Origin: Kordiimonadaceae bacterium
GTDB taxonomy: Bacteria > Pseudomonadota > Alphaproteobacteria > Sphingomonadales > Emcibacteraceae
Length of the DNA: 6,990 nucleotides
Direction: 5' to 3'
Assembly: GCA_018699075.1 (NCBI GenBank)
Contig: JABIPV010000136.1
Location: forward strand, 1 to 6,990
The position numbers and the translations under genes are program-made. The notes beneath the pieces were generated by a model, which did no database searches, was not told the origin of the DNA, and was given only the letters and a program-made list of their open reading frames with translations. Below, piece after piece: positions 1 through 6,212 of this stretch; within the stretch, counting starts at the first letter, position 1; each line of letters begins with the position of its first letter.

Positions 1-558
1 AAATTCCCAGGATCAAACCTTCTCAGCATAATCATAAATGCCTTTATGGGCCTGCCCCCCGTAGTAGCAGGTCTTATTGTCTACATGATTTTATCTAGAA
101 GTGGGCCACTTGGGCTTCTTGGACTACTTTATACGCCTGAAGCAATGATAATCGCCCAATGTATTTTAATATTCCCTATATTGGCCGCATTAAGTAGACA
201 AATCATTGAAGAAATGAATAACGAATATAATGAACTATTTAGCTCGCTCAAACTGTCATCTGCAAAACGAATTAAAACGTTACTATGGGAAAGCAGAGTA
301 AGCTTACTTACCGTATTGCTCGCAGGGTTCGGTCGTGCGATAGCAGAAGTTGGTGCCGTTATGATTGTCGGCGGCAATATTGAACACAGCACCAGAACCA
401 TGACCACGTCCATTCAAATGGAAATTGGAAAAGGTAATTTGGAACTCGCTATGGCTTTAGGTATAATTTTGCTGATCCTATCCTTAAGCATTAATATTTT
501 AATGCATTTGATTAAAAGCCATTATCAAAAAACACAAGGGGGATTCCGCGATGAATGA
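1..558 (+). CDS. tupB: Tungstate ABC transporter permease TupB (5' end outside window)
   Basis: Inner-membrane permease of a tungstate importer; it forms the channel energised by the ATPase encoded next. The frame is open from base 1, so the first visible Met (46) is internal. The window shows 185 residues, and roughly the first 45 of a usual protein of about 230 are missing. Visible are several hydrophobic membrane segments, including a stretch with GLPPVVAGLIVYMIL. There is a degenerate EAA-type cytoplasmic loop (around SLKLSSAKRIKTLLWES) and the block GFGRAIAEVGAVMIVGGNI, which is highly characteristic of tungstate-type permeases, followed by TRTMTTSI. The stop overlaps the tupC start by 8 bases, indicating translational coupling. 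Family assignment rests on this block plus the neighbouring TupC and TupA. A molybdate (ModB) permease is less likely because the partner binding protein is of TupA type. Confidence 0.9.
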   Translation, partial: KFPGSNLLSIIINAFMGLPPVVAGLIVYMILSRSGPLGLLGLLYTPEAMIIAQCILIFPILAALSRQIIEEMNNEYNELFSSLKLSSAKRIKTLLWESRVSLLTVLLAGFGRAIAEVGAVMIVGGNIEHSTRTMTTSIQMEIGKGNLELAMALGIILLILSLSINILMHLIKSHYQKTQGGFRDE

Positions 559-1246
559 TCGTGCAGCCCTATCACTTCACAATGTGACTTATAGCCATGA
601 AAAAGGTAAAGCCTTAAATGAAACTTCCTTGGAGATACATAAAGCAAAAACAACGGTAATATTAGGGCCTAACGGGGCAGGAAAAAGTATACTGTTAAAA
701 TTATGCCATGGGCTTTTATTGCCCTCATCTGGGATAATTATCACACAAAACAATTATGATAATTGCGCAATGGTTTTTCCAAAACCAACTTTACTGCGTA
801 GGACAGTGTTACAAAATATAACATACATATTGGAACTAATGGGGGTCAAGGAAGCAGAGCAAGCTTCCATAGCGGAAAATGCTTTAAAAGAATTTTCGAT
901 GGACAAATATAAAAACCACCCTGCCCGGCAACTTTCCAGCGGCGAAAAGCAACGTCTGTCACTTATTCGGGCTTTACTTTTAAAACCTAACATTCTTTAT
1001 CTTGATGAACCCACAGCCAATCTAGATCCACAAGCAACACGTATTTTGGAAGATATGATCCTAAAAAGTCATGAGAATAAAATGACCATTTTAATGGCAA
1101 CTCATGACTTAATGCAGGCGAAACGTTTGGCTGAATATATTATCTTTATTGAAAACGGAACGATTATCGAAACATCAAAAGCCGATGATTTCTTCAATAA
1201 TCCTAGCACCGAAAAGGCCAAGAATTTTATTGAAGGGCGATTATAG
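551..1246 (+). CDS. tupC: Tungstate ABC transporter ATP-binding protein TupC
   Basis: Cytoplasmic ATPase that drives tungstate uptake through TupB. At 231 residues it is a typical length for a compact ABC ATPase without the C-terminal regulatory domain of ModC. Motifs seen: Walker A GPNGAGKS (39-46), signature LSSGE (128-132, a variant of LSGGQ), Walker B ILYLDE (148-153), D-loop around ANLD, and the H-loop His185 in ATHD. The Q-loop is unusual: the family normally reads VFQ-x-P, but here it is VFPKP, with Pro77 where Gln is expected. The start is supported by a strong ribosome binding site, AAGGGGGA at 536-543, 7 bases upstream. The gene overlaps the end of tupB by 8 bases and ends 2 bases before tupA. 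ATPase identity is certain; tungstate specificity comes from the neighbours. Confidence 0.93.
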   Translation: MNDRAALSLHNVTYSHEKGKALNETSLEIHKAKTTVILGPNGAGKSILLKLCHGLLLPSSGIIITQNNYDNCAMVFPKPTLLRRTVLQNITYILELMGVKEAEQASIAENALKEFSMDKYKNHPARQLSSGEKQRLSLIRALLLKPNILYLDEPTANLDPQATRILEDMILKSHENKMTILMATHDLMQAKRLAEYIIFIENGTIIETSKADDFFNNPSTEKAKNFIEGRL

Positions 1247-1248
1247 AT

Positions 1249-2067
1249 ATGAAGGCAAAATATATTTATACTTTCTGTGCCTTTATATTTTTTTTCTCCC
1301 TATTTTTAATGCTGAGAACGACAGAGCGCCCGCTGACATTAATGGCAACGACAACTACTGAAGATTCTGGACTTCTCGCGATATTAATCCCTGAAATAGA
1401 AAAGGATACGGGCCAAAAAATCCAGGTAGTTACTTTTGGTACTGGAAAAGTATTACGATCTGCTATGGACGGCAATGCCGATATTATTTTAGTTCATGAC
1501 CCAATAAGTGAACAAGAATTTATTAAAAACGGTTTCGGTAAAGATCGTCATAGCATTATGCGTAACGACTTTGTTCTTGTCGGGCCAACTGACAACCCGG
1601 CAGGCGTTGCGAAAATGGAAAATGCCCAACAGTCTTTTGAAAAAATTTATAGATCAGGCCTGCCATTTGTTTCAAGGGGCGATGAAAGTGGCACACATAA
1701 AGCCGAAACACGTATTTGGCAAGCTGCCGAAATAGACAGTCCATTATTATCGCACAACAATTATATCGTTACAGGCACGGGAATGGGTAGGAGCTTAAAT
1801 ATTGCCGTTGAGAAATCAGCATATATACTATCCGACCGTGCTTCATGGCTTACGTTTCAAAATAAAAGCGGTTTAAAAATACTCAAAGAAAATGATCCGC
1901 TTTTTTCTAATATATACAGCATTATTAGTGCTAATCCAGAACAACATTCACATATATCAGAACAGAATCAAAGAGTTATAATTAACTGGTTTCTGACTGA
2001 AAAATCAAAAAAACTTATAGAAAGCCTTAAATTTCAGGATCAAATTCTGTTTAAGTCATTGCTGTAA
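1249..2067 (+). CDS. tupA: Tungstate ABC transporter substrate-binding protein TupA
   Basis: Extracytoplasmic binding protein that captures tungstate and delivers it to TupB. The 272-residue product has an N-terminal hydrophobic segment (about residues 5-22) and then the family oxyanion-binding start TTTTEDSGLL (34-43). Other TupA blocks follow: FGTGKVLRSAMDGNADIILVH, NDFVLVGP, SRGDESGTHKAE with a following TRIW, and GTGMGRSLNIA. The N-terminus is odd: there is no Ala-x-Ala signal-peptidase site and the only early Cys (Cys10) sits near the start of the hydrophobic run, so it is not a lipobox. The protein may stay anchored in the membrane. The start lies 2 bases after the tupC stop, with AAGGG at 1233-1237 as ribosome binding site. 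tupA is last here, whereas tupABC is the commoner order. A related WtpA or molybdate role cannot be fully excluded. Confidence 0.9.
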   Translation: MKAKYIYTFCAFIFFFSLFLMLRTTERPLTLMATTTTEDSGLLAILIPEIEKDTGQKIQVVTFGTGKVLRSAMDGNADIILVHDPISEQEFIKNGFGKDRHSIMRNDFVLVGPTDNPAGVAKMENAQQSFEKIYRSGLPFVSRGDESGTHKAETRIWQAAEIDSPLLSHNNYIVTGTGMGRSLNIAVEKSAYILSDRASWLTFQNKSGLKILKENDPLFSNIYSIISANPEQHSHISEQNQRVIINWFLTEKSKKLIESLKFQDQILFKSLL

Positions 2068-2161
2068 AATCTATATTCTTATAATTGTTATAAATTAACC
2101 CTATGTTAAACTTGGCAACCTAAAATATTCTATCATTACTGATAAGGATAAGTAGGTATCC
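2068..2161 (+). promoter_or_regulatory. Intergenic region between tupA and the c-di-GMP gene, weak promoter-like elements
   Basis: This AT-rich 94-base gap should hold the promoter of the downstream gene. It contains a perfect inverted repeat TTATAA-TTG-TTATAA (2079-2093) that includes an exact TATAAT (2080-2085). The nearest upstream -35 candidate (TTGCTG, 2059-2064) is poor and only 15 bases away. TTGGCA (2112-2117) matches five of six -35 bases but has no good -10 at normal spacing. Translation signals for the ATG at 2162 are AAGGA (2144-2148, rather far) and TAGGT (2153-2157). There is no GC-rich hairpin with a T-tract, so no intrinsic terminator for the tup operon is seen. Confidence 0.25.
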
Positions 2162-2443
2162 ATGAGACAAGTGAGTACAGAAGTTTTTAATTTAGAAAAA
2201 AATAAGTCAGAACACTTATTTGATACACAGAGCATACTTGATAGTCTGCCTTGTGGTATCGCTTTATTTGATGAAAACTTAGAACTTATTAAATGGAATG
2301 CTAATTTCCTAGAACTTCTCGAAATTAATGAATCTGCTTTAGAGCAAAGTACCAATATTAGTTCCCTTCTGAGTGTACAAAAGAAAATTCCTTACGTTAT
2401 CGTGGCGAATAAAAAAACAGCTAAACTTATAACTGAAATGTAA
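2162..2443 (+). CDS. N-terminal PAS fragment of the interrupted c-di-GMP protein
   Basis: If translated as it stands, this yields 93 residues ending at the TAA. Residues from about 26 look like the start of a PAS domain of the PAS_7 type: ILDSLPCGIALFDENLELI followed by KWNANFLELL. The domain is cut off before its last beta strands, which are encoded after the stop, so the fragment is unlikely to fold as a complete sensor. There is no signal peptide or membrane segment, so the sensor would be cytoplasmic. A ribosome binding site candidate (TAGGT, 2153-2157) precedes the ATG. Its ligand is unknown. Confidence 0.5.
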   Translation: MRQVSTEVFNLEKNKSEHLFDTQSILDSLPCGIALFDENLELIKWNANFLELLEINESALEQSTNISSLLSVQKKIPYVIVANKKTAKLITEM

Positions 2444-2455
2444 TCAGAATGTAAT
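2437..2455 (+). repeat. Short direct repeat around the premature stop
   Basis: The octamer AATGTAAT occurs at 2437-2444 and again at 2448-2455, separated by three bases. The first copy contains the in-frame TAA; in the second copy the same letters are read in another frame (TGT AAT). It may be chance in AT-rich DNA. The 11-base period is not a multiple of three, so duplication of one unit would have shifted the frame, and no shift is seen. Confidence 0.5.
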
Positions 2456-2725
2456 TTAGAGAGCTCTTTTAATTGGGTATATAAATATATTTTAAATAAT
2501 GAGAGATCCATTAATTTAAGCGTAGATTTTATACCGAACAGAGGGATCATAATTACCTTAGCTAAAGTCGAAGTAAAATCTGACCACCAGCTTATAGAAT
2601 TTCAAGCAGCAAAAGATTATTTAGAATCGCAAACAAATGATGCCATTGCCGTAGCCGAGGACCTAGCAGTTGCCAAAGAAGAAGCTGCAAAAGCTGCTCA
2701 ACAAACACAAACAATTCTAAATGCC

Positions 2726-4366
2726 ATGGAAGAAGGCTTGGTGACTATGAATGGACAGGGCAAGATATTATCTTCCAATAATGCCATGTCTGTTATTTTT
2801 GGATATACGCCTTCTGAATTTGAAGGTAAAGACATACATAACCTTATTAAGTCCTCAGAAATTAAGACATCTAAAGATGCTGAAGAGTTTTTAATTAATC
2901 AAGTTGCGGAATTTAACGTTTATAAAACGGATGAAACTGGTTTGTGCAAAGATGGTTCTACTTTCCCCTTAAAAATGGATATTAGAGAAGTTTACTTAGG
3001 AAAAAACAAACATTACACAGTATTGTTTAGGAACGTAACCGAACGTTTAAAATCAGAAAAACTAATTAAAAAAATGGCCTGGCACGATAGTTTAACCGGT
3101 CTAGCCAATAGGAATATGTTTTCGGAAAAATTAACCGATGCTTTAAAAGTCGCCCGTCGTTCTGACAAACAAATTGCCGTTATGATTCTTGATCTCGATA
3201 AATTTAAACCTGTCAATGATCTCTTTGGACATGGAGTTGGCGACAAATTGTTGAAAATTGTCGCTGAGCGCCTACTCGAATGTGCTAGAGAAGTTGATAC
3301 TGTTGCCAGATTAGGAGGGGACGAATTCGCAATTGTCTTTTCTAATATAGAAGATGAGAACAATATTATTGTCATTGCCGACAGAATAATCGACAGCATT
3401 CAACAACCAGCAGAAATTAACGGTAATATTATTCAAATCGGTACGAGTATCGGCATTAGCTTTTATAATAATGACGCGGATTCGCCGGAAGAGCTTATCC
3501 GCATGGCTGACGTTGCGCTTTATCAAGCAAAAGACGATGGCCGTCGGATATACAGATTATATGATCCACTGATGGATGCAGAAACCAAAGCCCAAAAAGA
3601 AATGGAAGTTGACCTAAATAAGGCATTGGAAAATGATGAATTATTCTTGCATTTCCAACCGCAATTTGATGCGATCGATAATAAAATGGTTGGTGCAGAA
3701 GCCTTAATACGTTGGCAACACCCCGAAAAAGGTATGATATCGCCTTATACATTTATTCCTATCGCAGAAGTAAGTGGTATTATTATTCCTATTGGACAAT
3801 GGGTCTTAAACACGGCCTGTTTAGCCGCCAAAAGTTGGCAAGATAAAGGCCTGCCAAAAATCCGCATTTCAGTAAATATTTCTGCGCGACAATTCCAGGC
3901 AGAAAACTTTGTCTCGACCATTGAAGAAGCAATTAATATTTCAAAATTAGATCCCCGCTGGTTAGAACTTGAAATTACCGAAGGTATGGTTATTCAAAAT
4001 ACCGATAATGTGGTTACTAAACTTGAAGAATTAAAAAAATTGGGTGTTTACCTTTCAATTGATGATTTTGGTACAGGATATTCTTCCCTTGCTTATTTAA
4101 AACGCTTCCCAGTTAATACATTAAAAATAGACCAATCTTTTGTTCGCAATATTCATGAAGATCAGGATGATGCCGCGATTACGGATGCGGTCATTCGCCT
4201 TGGCCATAGTTTAGGGCTAACAATTGTCGCTGAAGGTGTAGAAACAGAAGAACATGTTCAAATATTGCGTGATAAAGGATGTGATGTTTTCCAAGGATAT
4301 TATTTCTGTCGACCAATCGATGGCGACGCATTCATTGAATTCCAAAAGAACCACAATTCAGCATAA
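2726..4366 (+). CDS. PAS-GGDEF-EAL C-terminal portion (diguanylate cyclase/phosphodiesterase)
   Basis: This cytoplasmic enzyme portion makes and/or degrades cyclic di-GMP. Residue numbers are for the full 734-residue frame. The second PAS domain begins around 185 (ILNAMEEGLVTM) and runs to about 300. The GGDEF domain starts at HDSLTGLANR (308) and has an exact GGDEF at 385-389. It also has an intact inhibitory I-site RxxD (REVD, 376-379) five residues before it, so the cyclase half looks active and product-inhibited. The EAL domain has EAL at 513-515 (EALIRWQHP), then NISARQFQ, ELEITEG, DDFGTGYSS (634-642), the KIDQSFV lysine strand and EGVETEEH (Glu691), all expected for an active phosphodiesterase. 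As a separate product it would need an internal start. ATG 2726 has no Shine-Dalgarno sequence; GAAGG at 2732-2736 could serve GTG 2741 or ATG 2747. It ends 15 bases before the end of the convergent gene. Confidence 0.85.
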   Translation: MEEGLVTMNGQGKILSSNNAMSVIFGYTPSEFEGKDIHNLIKSSEIKTSKDAEEFLINQVAEFNVYKTDETGLCKDGSTFPLKMDIREVYLGKNKHYTVLFRNVTERLKSEKLIKKMAWHDSLTGLANRNMFSEKLTDALKVARRSDKQIAVMILDLDKFKPVNDLFGHGVGDKLLKIVAERLLECAREVDTVARLGGDEFAIVFSNIEDENNIIVIADRIIDSIQQPAEINGNIIQIGTSIGISFYNNDADSPEELIRMADVALYQAKDDGRRIYRLYDPLMDAETKAQKEMEVDLNKALENDELFLHFQPQFDAIDNKMVGAEALIRWQHPEKGMISPYTFIPIAEVSGIIIPIGQWVLNTACLAAKSWQDKGLPKIRISVNISARQFQAENFVSTIEEAINISKLDPRWLELEITEGMVIQNTDNVVTKLEELKKLGVYLSIDDFGTGYSSLAYLKRFPVNTLKIDQSFVRNIHEDQDDAAITDAVIRLGHSLGLTIVAEGVETEEHVQILRDKGCDVFQGYYFCRPIDGDAFIEFQKNHNSA

Positions 4367-4381
4367 ATCAATTACAGCAGA

Positions 4382-4954
4382 CTAATTTTCATCTTCTTCA
4401 GGAATTAGTTCTTGATTAAGGTTCTTTTTATAAACCCACTCATAAAGTGTTTGCCACTTCCCCTTTATATCACCATTATTCTCACGCCTTTGATGGGTGT
4501 TAAGTAAAGTGCCGTCATCCTGCTTTTGCCATGTCAGCATATATTCAAAACCGCCAATATTATCTTCACTTTTTAATACGAAGCGATCTTTTTGTGGCCC
4601 CCCTTTTAAAATTTGAACTCCCGCCTGATTATCAACCCACATTTGCACCCACTGTGAACCATCAAAAGCCGTAATACTACGCCCGCTCATACGAAAGGGT
4701 ACATAAGGTGAAGAAAAATGGTCATCAAGCGAAACCCAACTTTGCTGGATAGCACACCCTTTTAAGACCCTTCCGATACGGTCATACCCCGCAAGTTTAC
4801 CGCTGGATTTATGAAAAACTTGCCATTCTCCCACCGTAAAATCCATATCGCGATAAAAAGGTACCGCACAAGGAACAACACGGTTAGAAATATCTTGTGC
4901 CCATAAAGAAGAGATCATAATTAAATATGACAGTATAATAAATATGTGCTTCAT
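4382..4954 (-). CDS. Secreted DUF1579-like hypothetical protein
   Basis: A 190-residue protein of unknown function. The N-terminus MKHIFIILSYLIMISSLWA is a clear Sec signal peptide, with probable cleavage after SLWA and before QDISNR, so the mature protein is periplasmic or exported. The mature part resembles the proteobacterial DUF1579-type or lipocalin-like beta-sandwich family. It has MDFTVGEWQVFH near the start, then RIGRVLKGCAIQQSW, GRSITAFDGSQWVQMWVDN and a terminal LYEWVYKK. Two cysteines in the mature chain (PCAVPF and GCAIQQ) could form a disulfide. GGAG upstream (about 10 bases before the ATG) supports the start. It converges with the c-di-GMP gene (15-base gap) and diverges from mnmC (56-base gap), so it is probably transcribed alone. 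Family resemblance is from memory of the motif pattern; no substrate can be proposed. Confidence 0.75.
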   Translation of the reverse strand: MKHIFIILSYLIMISSLWAQDISNRVVPCAVPFYRDMDFTVGEWQVFHKSSGKLAGYDRIGRVLKGCAIQQSWVSLDDHFSSPYVPFRMSGRSITAFDGSQWVQMWVDNQAGVQILKGGPQKDRFVLKSEDNIGGFEYMLTWQKQDDGTLLNTHQRRENNGDIKGKWQTLYEWVYKKNLNQELIPEEDEN

Positions 4955-4989
4955 GCTTTAATGGCTCCATACGACGAACGTTAAATGTT

Positions 4990-5018
4990 AATATATCCAT
5001 AGAAATTGATATGCCCAA
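4990..5018 (-). promoter_or_regulatory. Candidate promoter of the secreted DUF1579-like gene
   Basis: On the minus strand TTGGGC (5018-5013) and TATATT (4995-4990) are separated by exactly 17 bases. The -10 matches five of six consensus bases, the -35 only the first three. A start of transcription near 4983 would give a leader of about 28 bases. The -35 box lies inside the first codons of the divergent mnmC gene, so the two promoters would overlap. No clear sigma-70 promoter is visible for the plus-strand gene in the same gap. Confidence 0.3.
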
Positions 5019-6186
5019 TATAAATTTACATAAACCTTGGTATAATTCACCTACAATAATAAAACCCGGATCACATATAACGGTTTTAGGAGGTGGTATT
5101 AGTGGTGTTTGCACAGCGCATCATCTCCAAAAGAACGGTTATGAAGTTACATTAATTGAAAGAAATGGGACTTTAATGTCCGGCGCATCGGGTAATCCGG
5201 CGGCCATTCTTGACCCGTTCATCGCCGCTAGCGATACGATAGAAAAAGAATTTTACTTAAATGCTTTTCAATATGCCCTATCATTCTACCAAGAACTTAA
5301 TGATGATATTTTTGAGCAATGCGGCCTTGCTAAAATTGCTCAAAACAATGATGAAATAATGCGATTTGAAAAAATATCAAAATGTTATACTGAGGATGTT
5401 TTATATTTTGATGATGACCGCTTAATATTTCCAGCAAGCGGCTACCTTCGCCCGAAAAAAATTGCTTCTATCCTTAACGATAATATAAATGTGATGTTAA
5501 ATACACATGTAGACCGATTATCAGAAAACACCGATAACACTTGGTCATTATATGATGTTAATCATCAACAGATCACACGTTGTGATGGAGTTATACTTTG
5601 CAATTCATTTGAAGTCGATAATTTTGAACAGGCAAAAAATTTAACCTTAGATAAAATTGCCGGTCAGATTTCTTTTATACCAGCTCAAAATAATGAAAAA
5701 AATATCTTATGTTCAGATGGTTACCTTACTCCTAATATCGAAACAGAGCATGGTAATATCAATATATGTGGTGCGACTTTTGAAAAAAATATCAGTTTAG
5801 AAATAACCGATAAATCCCATCAAGAAAATATGCGCAAAAGCCCTATCCCGATAGATAATAAAACTATTCTGGGAGGACGAAGGGGCATTAGAGCTATGTC
5901 TGGTGATCATTTACCCTTATCTGGACCAGTCGCCAATTATGACCTTTATATGAAGGAATATTCCACTCTGCACCACGGACCGTCTCATAAAAAATTTGCC
6001 GGTGCACCTTATCATAAAAATCTATTTCTAAATGTGGGCTTGGGGGCAAGAGGTTTTCTAACCGCTCCTTTAATTAGTCACATTTTAATCGCGCAATTGA
6101 GCGGTAAAGGCACCCCTGTAAATGAAAAAACACGCCACGCGTTACACCCTGCTCGTTTTATTATTAGAAAATTATCAAAAAAATAG
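5011..6186 (+). CDS. mnmC: Stand-alone MnmC oxidoreductase domain (FAD-dependent cmnm5U34 tRNA demodification)
   Basis: Cytoplasmic FAD enzyme expected to convert carboxymethylaminomethyl-(2-thio)uridine at tRNA position 34 to the aminomethyl form, by oxidative removal of the carboxymethyl group. The 391 residues carry the Rossmann dinucleotide motif GGGISG (27-32) with acidic Glu50 at the end of the second strand. They also carry the MnmC hallmark GASGNPAAILDP (from 58), LCSDGYLTP, GRRGIRAMSGDHLPLSGP, and the C-terminal blocks GLGARGFLTAPL and ALHPARFIIRKL. All align in order with the C-terminal half of bifunctional E. coli MnmC. The N-terminal SAM-dependent methyltransferase half (MnmC(m)) is absent. 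The protein starts with KPWYNSP, like the interdomain linker of fused MnmC. ATG 5011 is the only standard start after the upstream in-frame stop at 4936; it has no obvious Shine-Dalgarno sequence. A generic DAO-family oxidase is the alternative but fits less well. Confidence 0.88.
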   Translation: MPNINLHKPWYNSPTIIKPGSHITVLGGGISGVCTAHHLQKNGYEVTLIERNGTLMSGASGNPAAILDPFIAASDTIEKEFYLNAFQYALSFYQELNDDIFEQCGLAKIAQNNDEIMRFEKISKCYTEDVLYFDDDRLIFPASGYLRPKKIASILNDNINVMLNTHVDRLSENTDNTWSLYDVNHQQITRCDGVILCNSFEVDNFEQAKNLTLDKIAGQISFIPAQNNEKNILCSDGYLTPNIETEHGNINICGATFEKNISLEITDKSHQENMRKSPIPIDNKTILGGRRGIRAMSGDHLPLSGPVANYDLYMKEYSTLHHGPSHKKFAGAPYHKNLFLNVGLGARGFLTAPLISHILIAQLSGKGTPVNEKTRHALHPARFIIRKLSKK

Positions 6187-6212
6187 ACATTTTCATATTC
6201 TGTTATTAACAT
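6184..6212 (+). promoter_or_regulatory. Candidate promoter of acs
   Basis: TAGACA (6184-6189, five of six to the -35 consensus, overlapping the mnmC stop) and TAACAT (6207-6212, four of six to the -10) are separated by 17 bases. Transcription would start near 6219, giving a leader of about 27 bases with the ribosome binding site GAGGA at 6236-6240. The -10 box and predicted start overlap the palindromes described separately. Promoter prediction by eye in AT-rich DNA is weak evidence. Confidence 0.35.

Larger units (their letters stand above)
2162..4366 (+). pseudogene. PAS-PAS-GGDEF-EAL cyclic-di-GMP gene interrupted by an in-frame TAA
   Basis: One reading frame runs from ATG 2162 to TAA 4364-4366 and would encode 734 residues, broken only by TAA at 2441-2443 (codon 94). 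I translated the 282 bases between the two separate open frames (2444-2725). They are in the same frame with no further stop and continue the protein sensibly: the end of the first PAS domain (NWVYKYIL, then VDFIPNRGIIITL), then an Ala/Glu/Lys-rich coiled-coil linker (about residues 150-184). A frameshift is therefore ruled out; this is a simple nonsense codon. It may be a true recent mutation, a base-call error, or a gene expressed as pieces. The strong conservation of every downstream catalytic motif argues that any inactivation is recent. Confidence 0.8.

Noticed and set aside
1508..1735. Open frame of 75 codons on the plus strand inside tupA
   Set aside because: It overlaps the conserved TupA core in another frame, with no ribosome binding site or recognisable product.
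2444..2725. Apparent non-coding gap between two open frames in the c-di-GMP region
   Set aside because: Hand translation shows it is the same reading frame continuing without another stop, so it is coding sequence of the interrupted gene and not an intergenic or regulatory region.
3013..3399. Open frame of 128 codons on the minus strand
   Set aside because: It lies wholly antisense to the well conserved GGDEF domain and resembles no protein; it is a shadow of the real gene.
1..4366. A functional link between tungstate uptake and cyclic-di-GMP signalling
   Set aside because: The only support is adjacency on the same strand with a 94-base gap; no shared motif or fusion supports a joint system.
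4370..4387. AATTA...TAATT inverted repeat between the convergent c-di-GMP and DUF1579-like genes, as a bidirectional terminator
   Set aside because: The stem is only five A/T pairs around an eight-base loop, with no GC pairs, so it is too weak to call a terminator.
4977..4991. AACGTT palindrome and two GTTAA copies seven bases apart in the divergent promoter region, as an operator
   Set aside because: These elements are very short and the sequence is AT-rich; they are no better than chance without comparative data.
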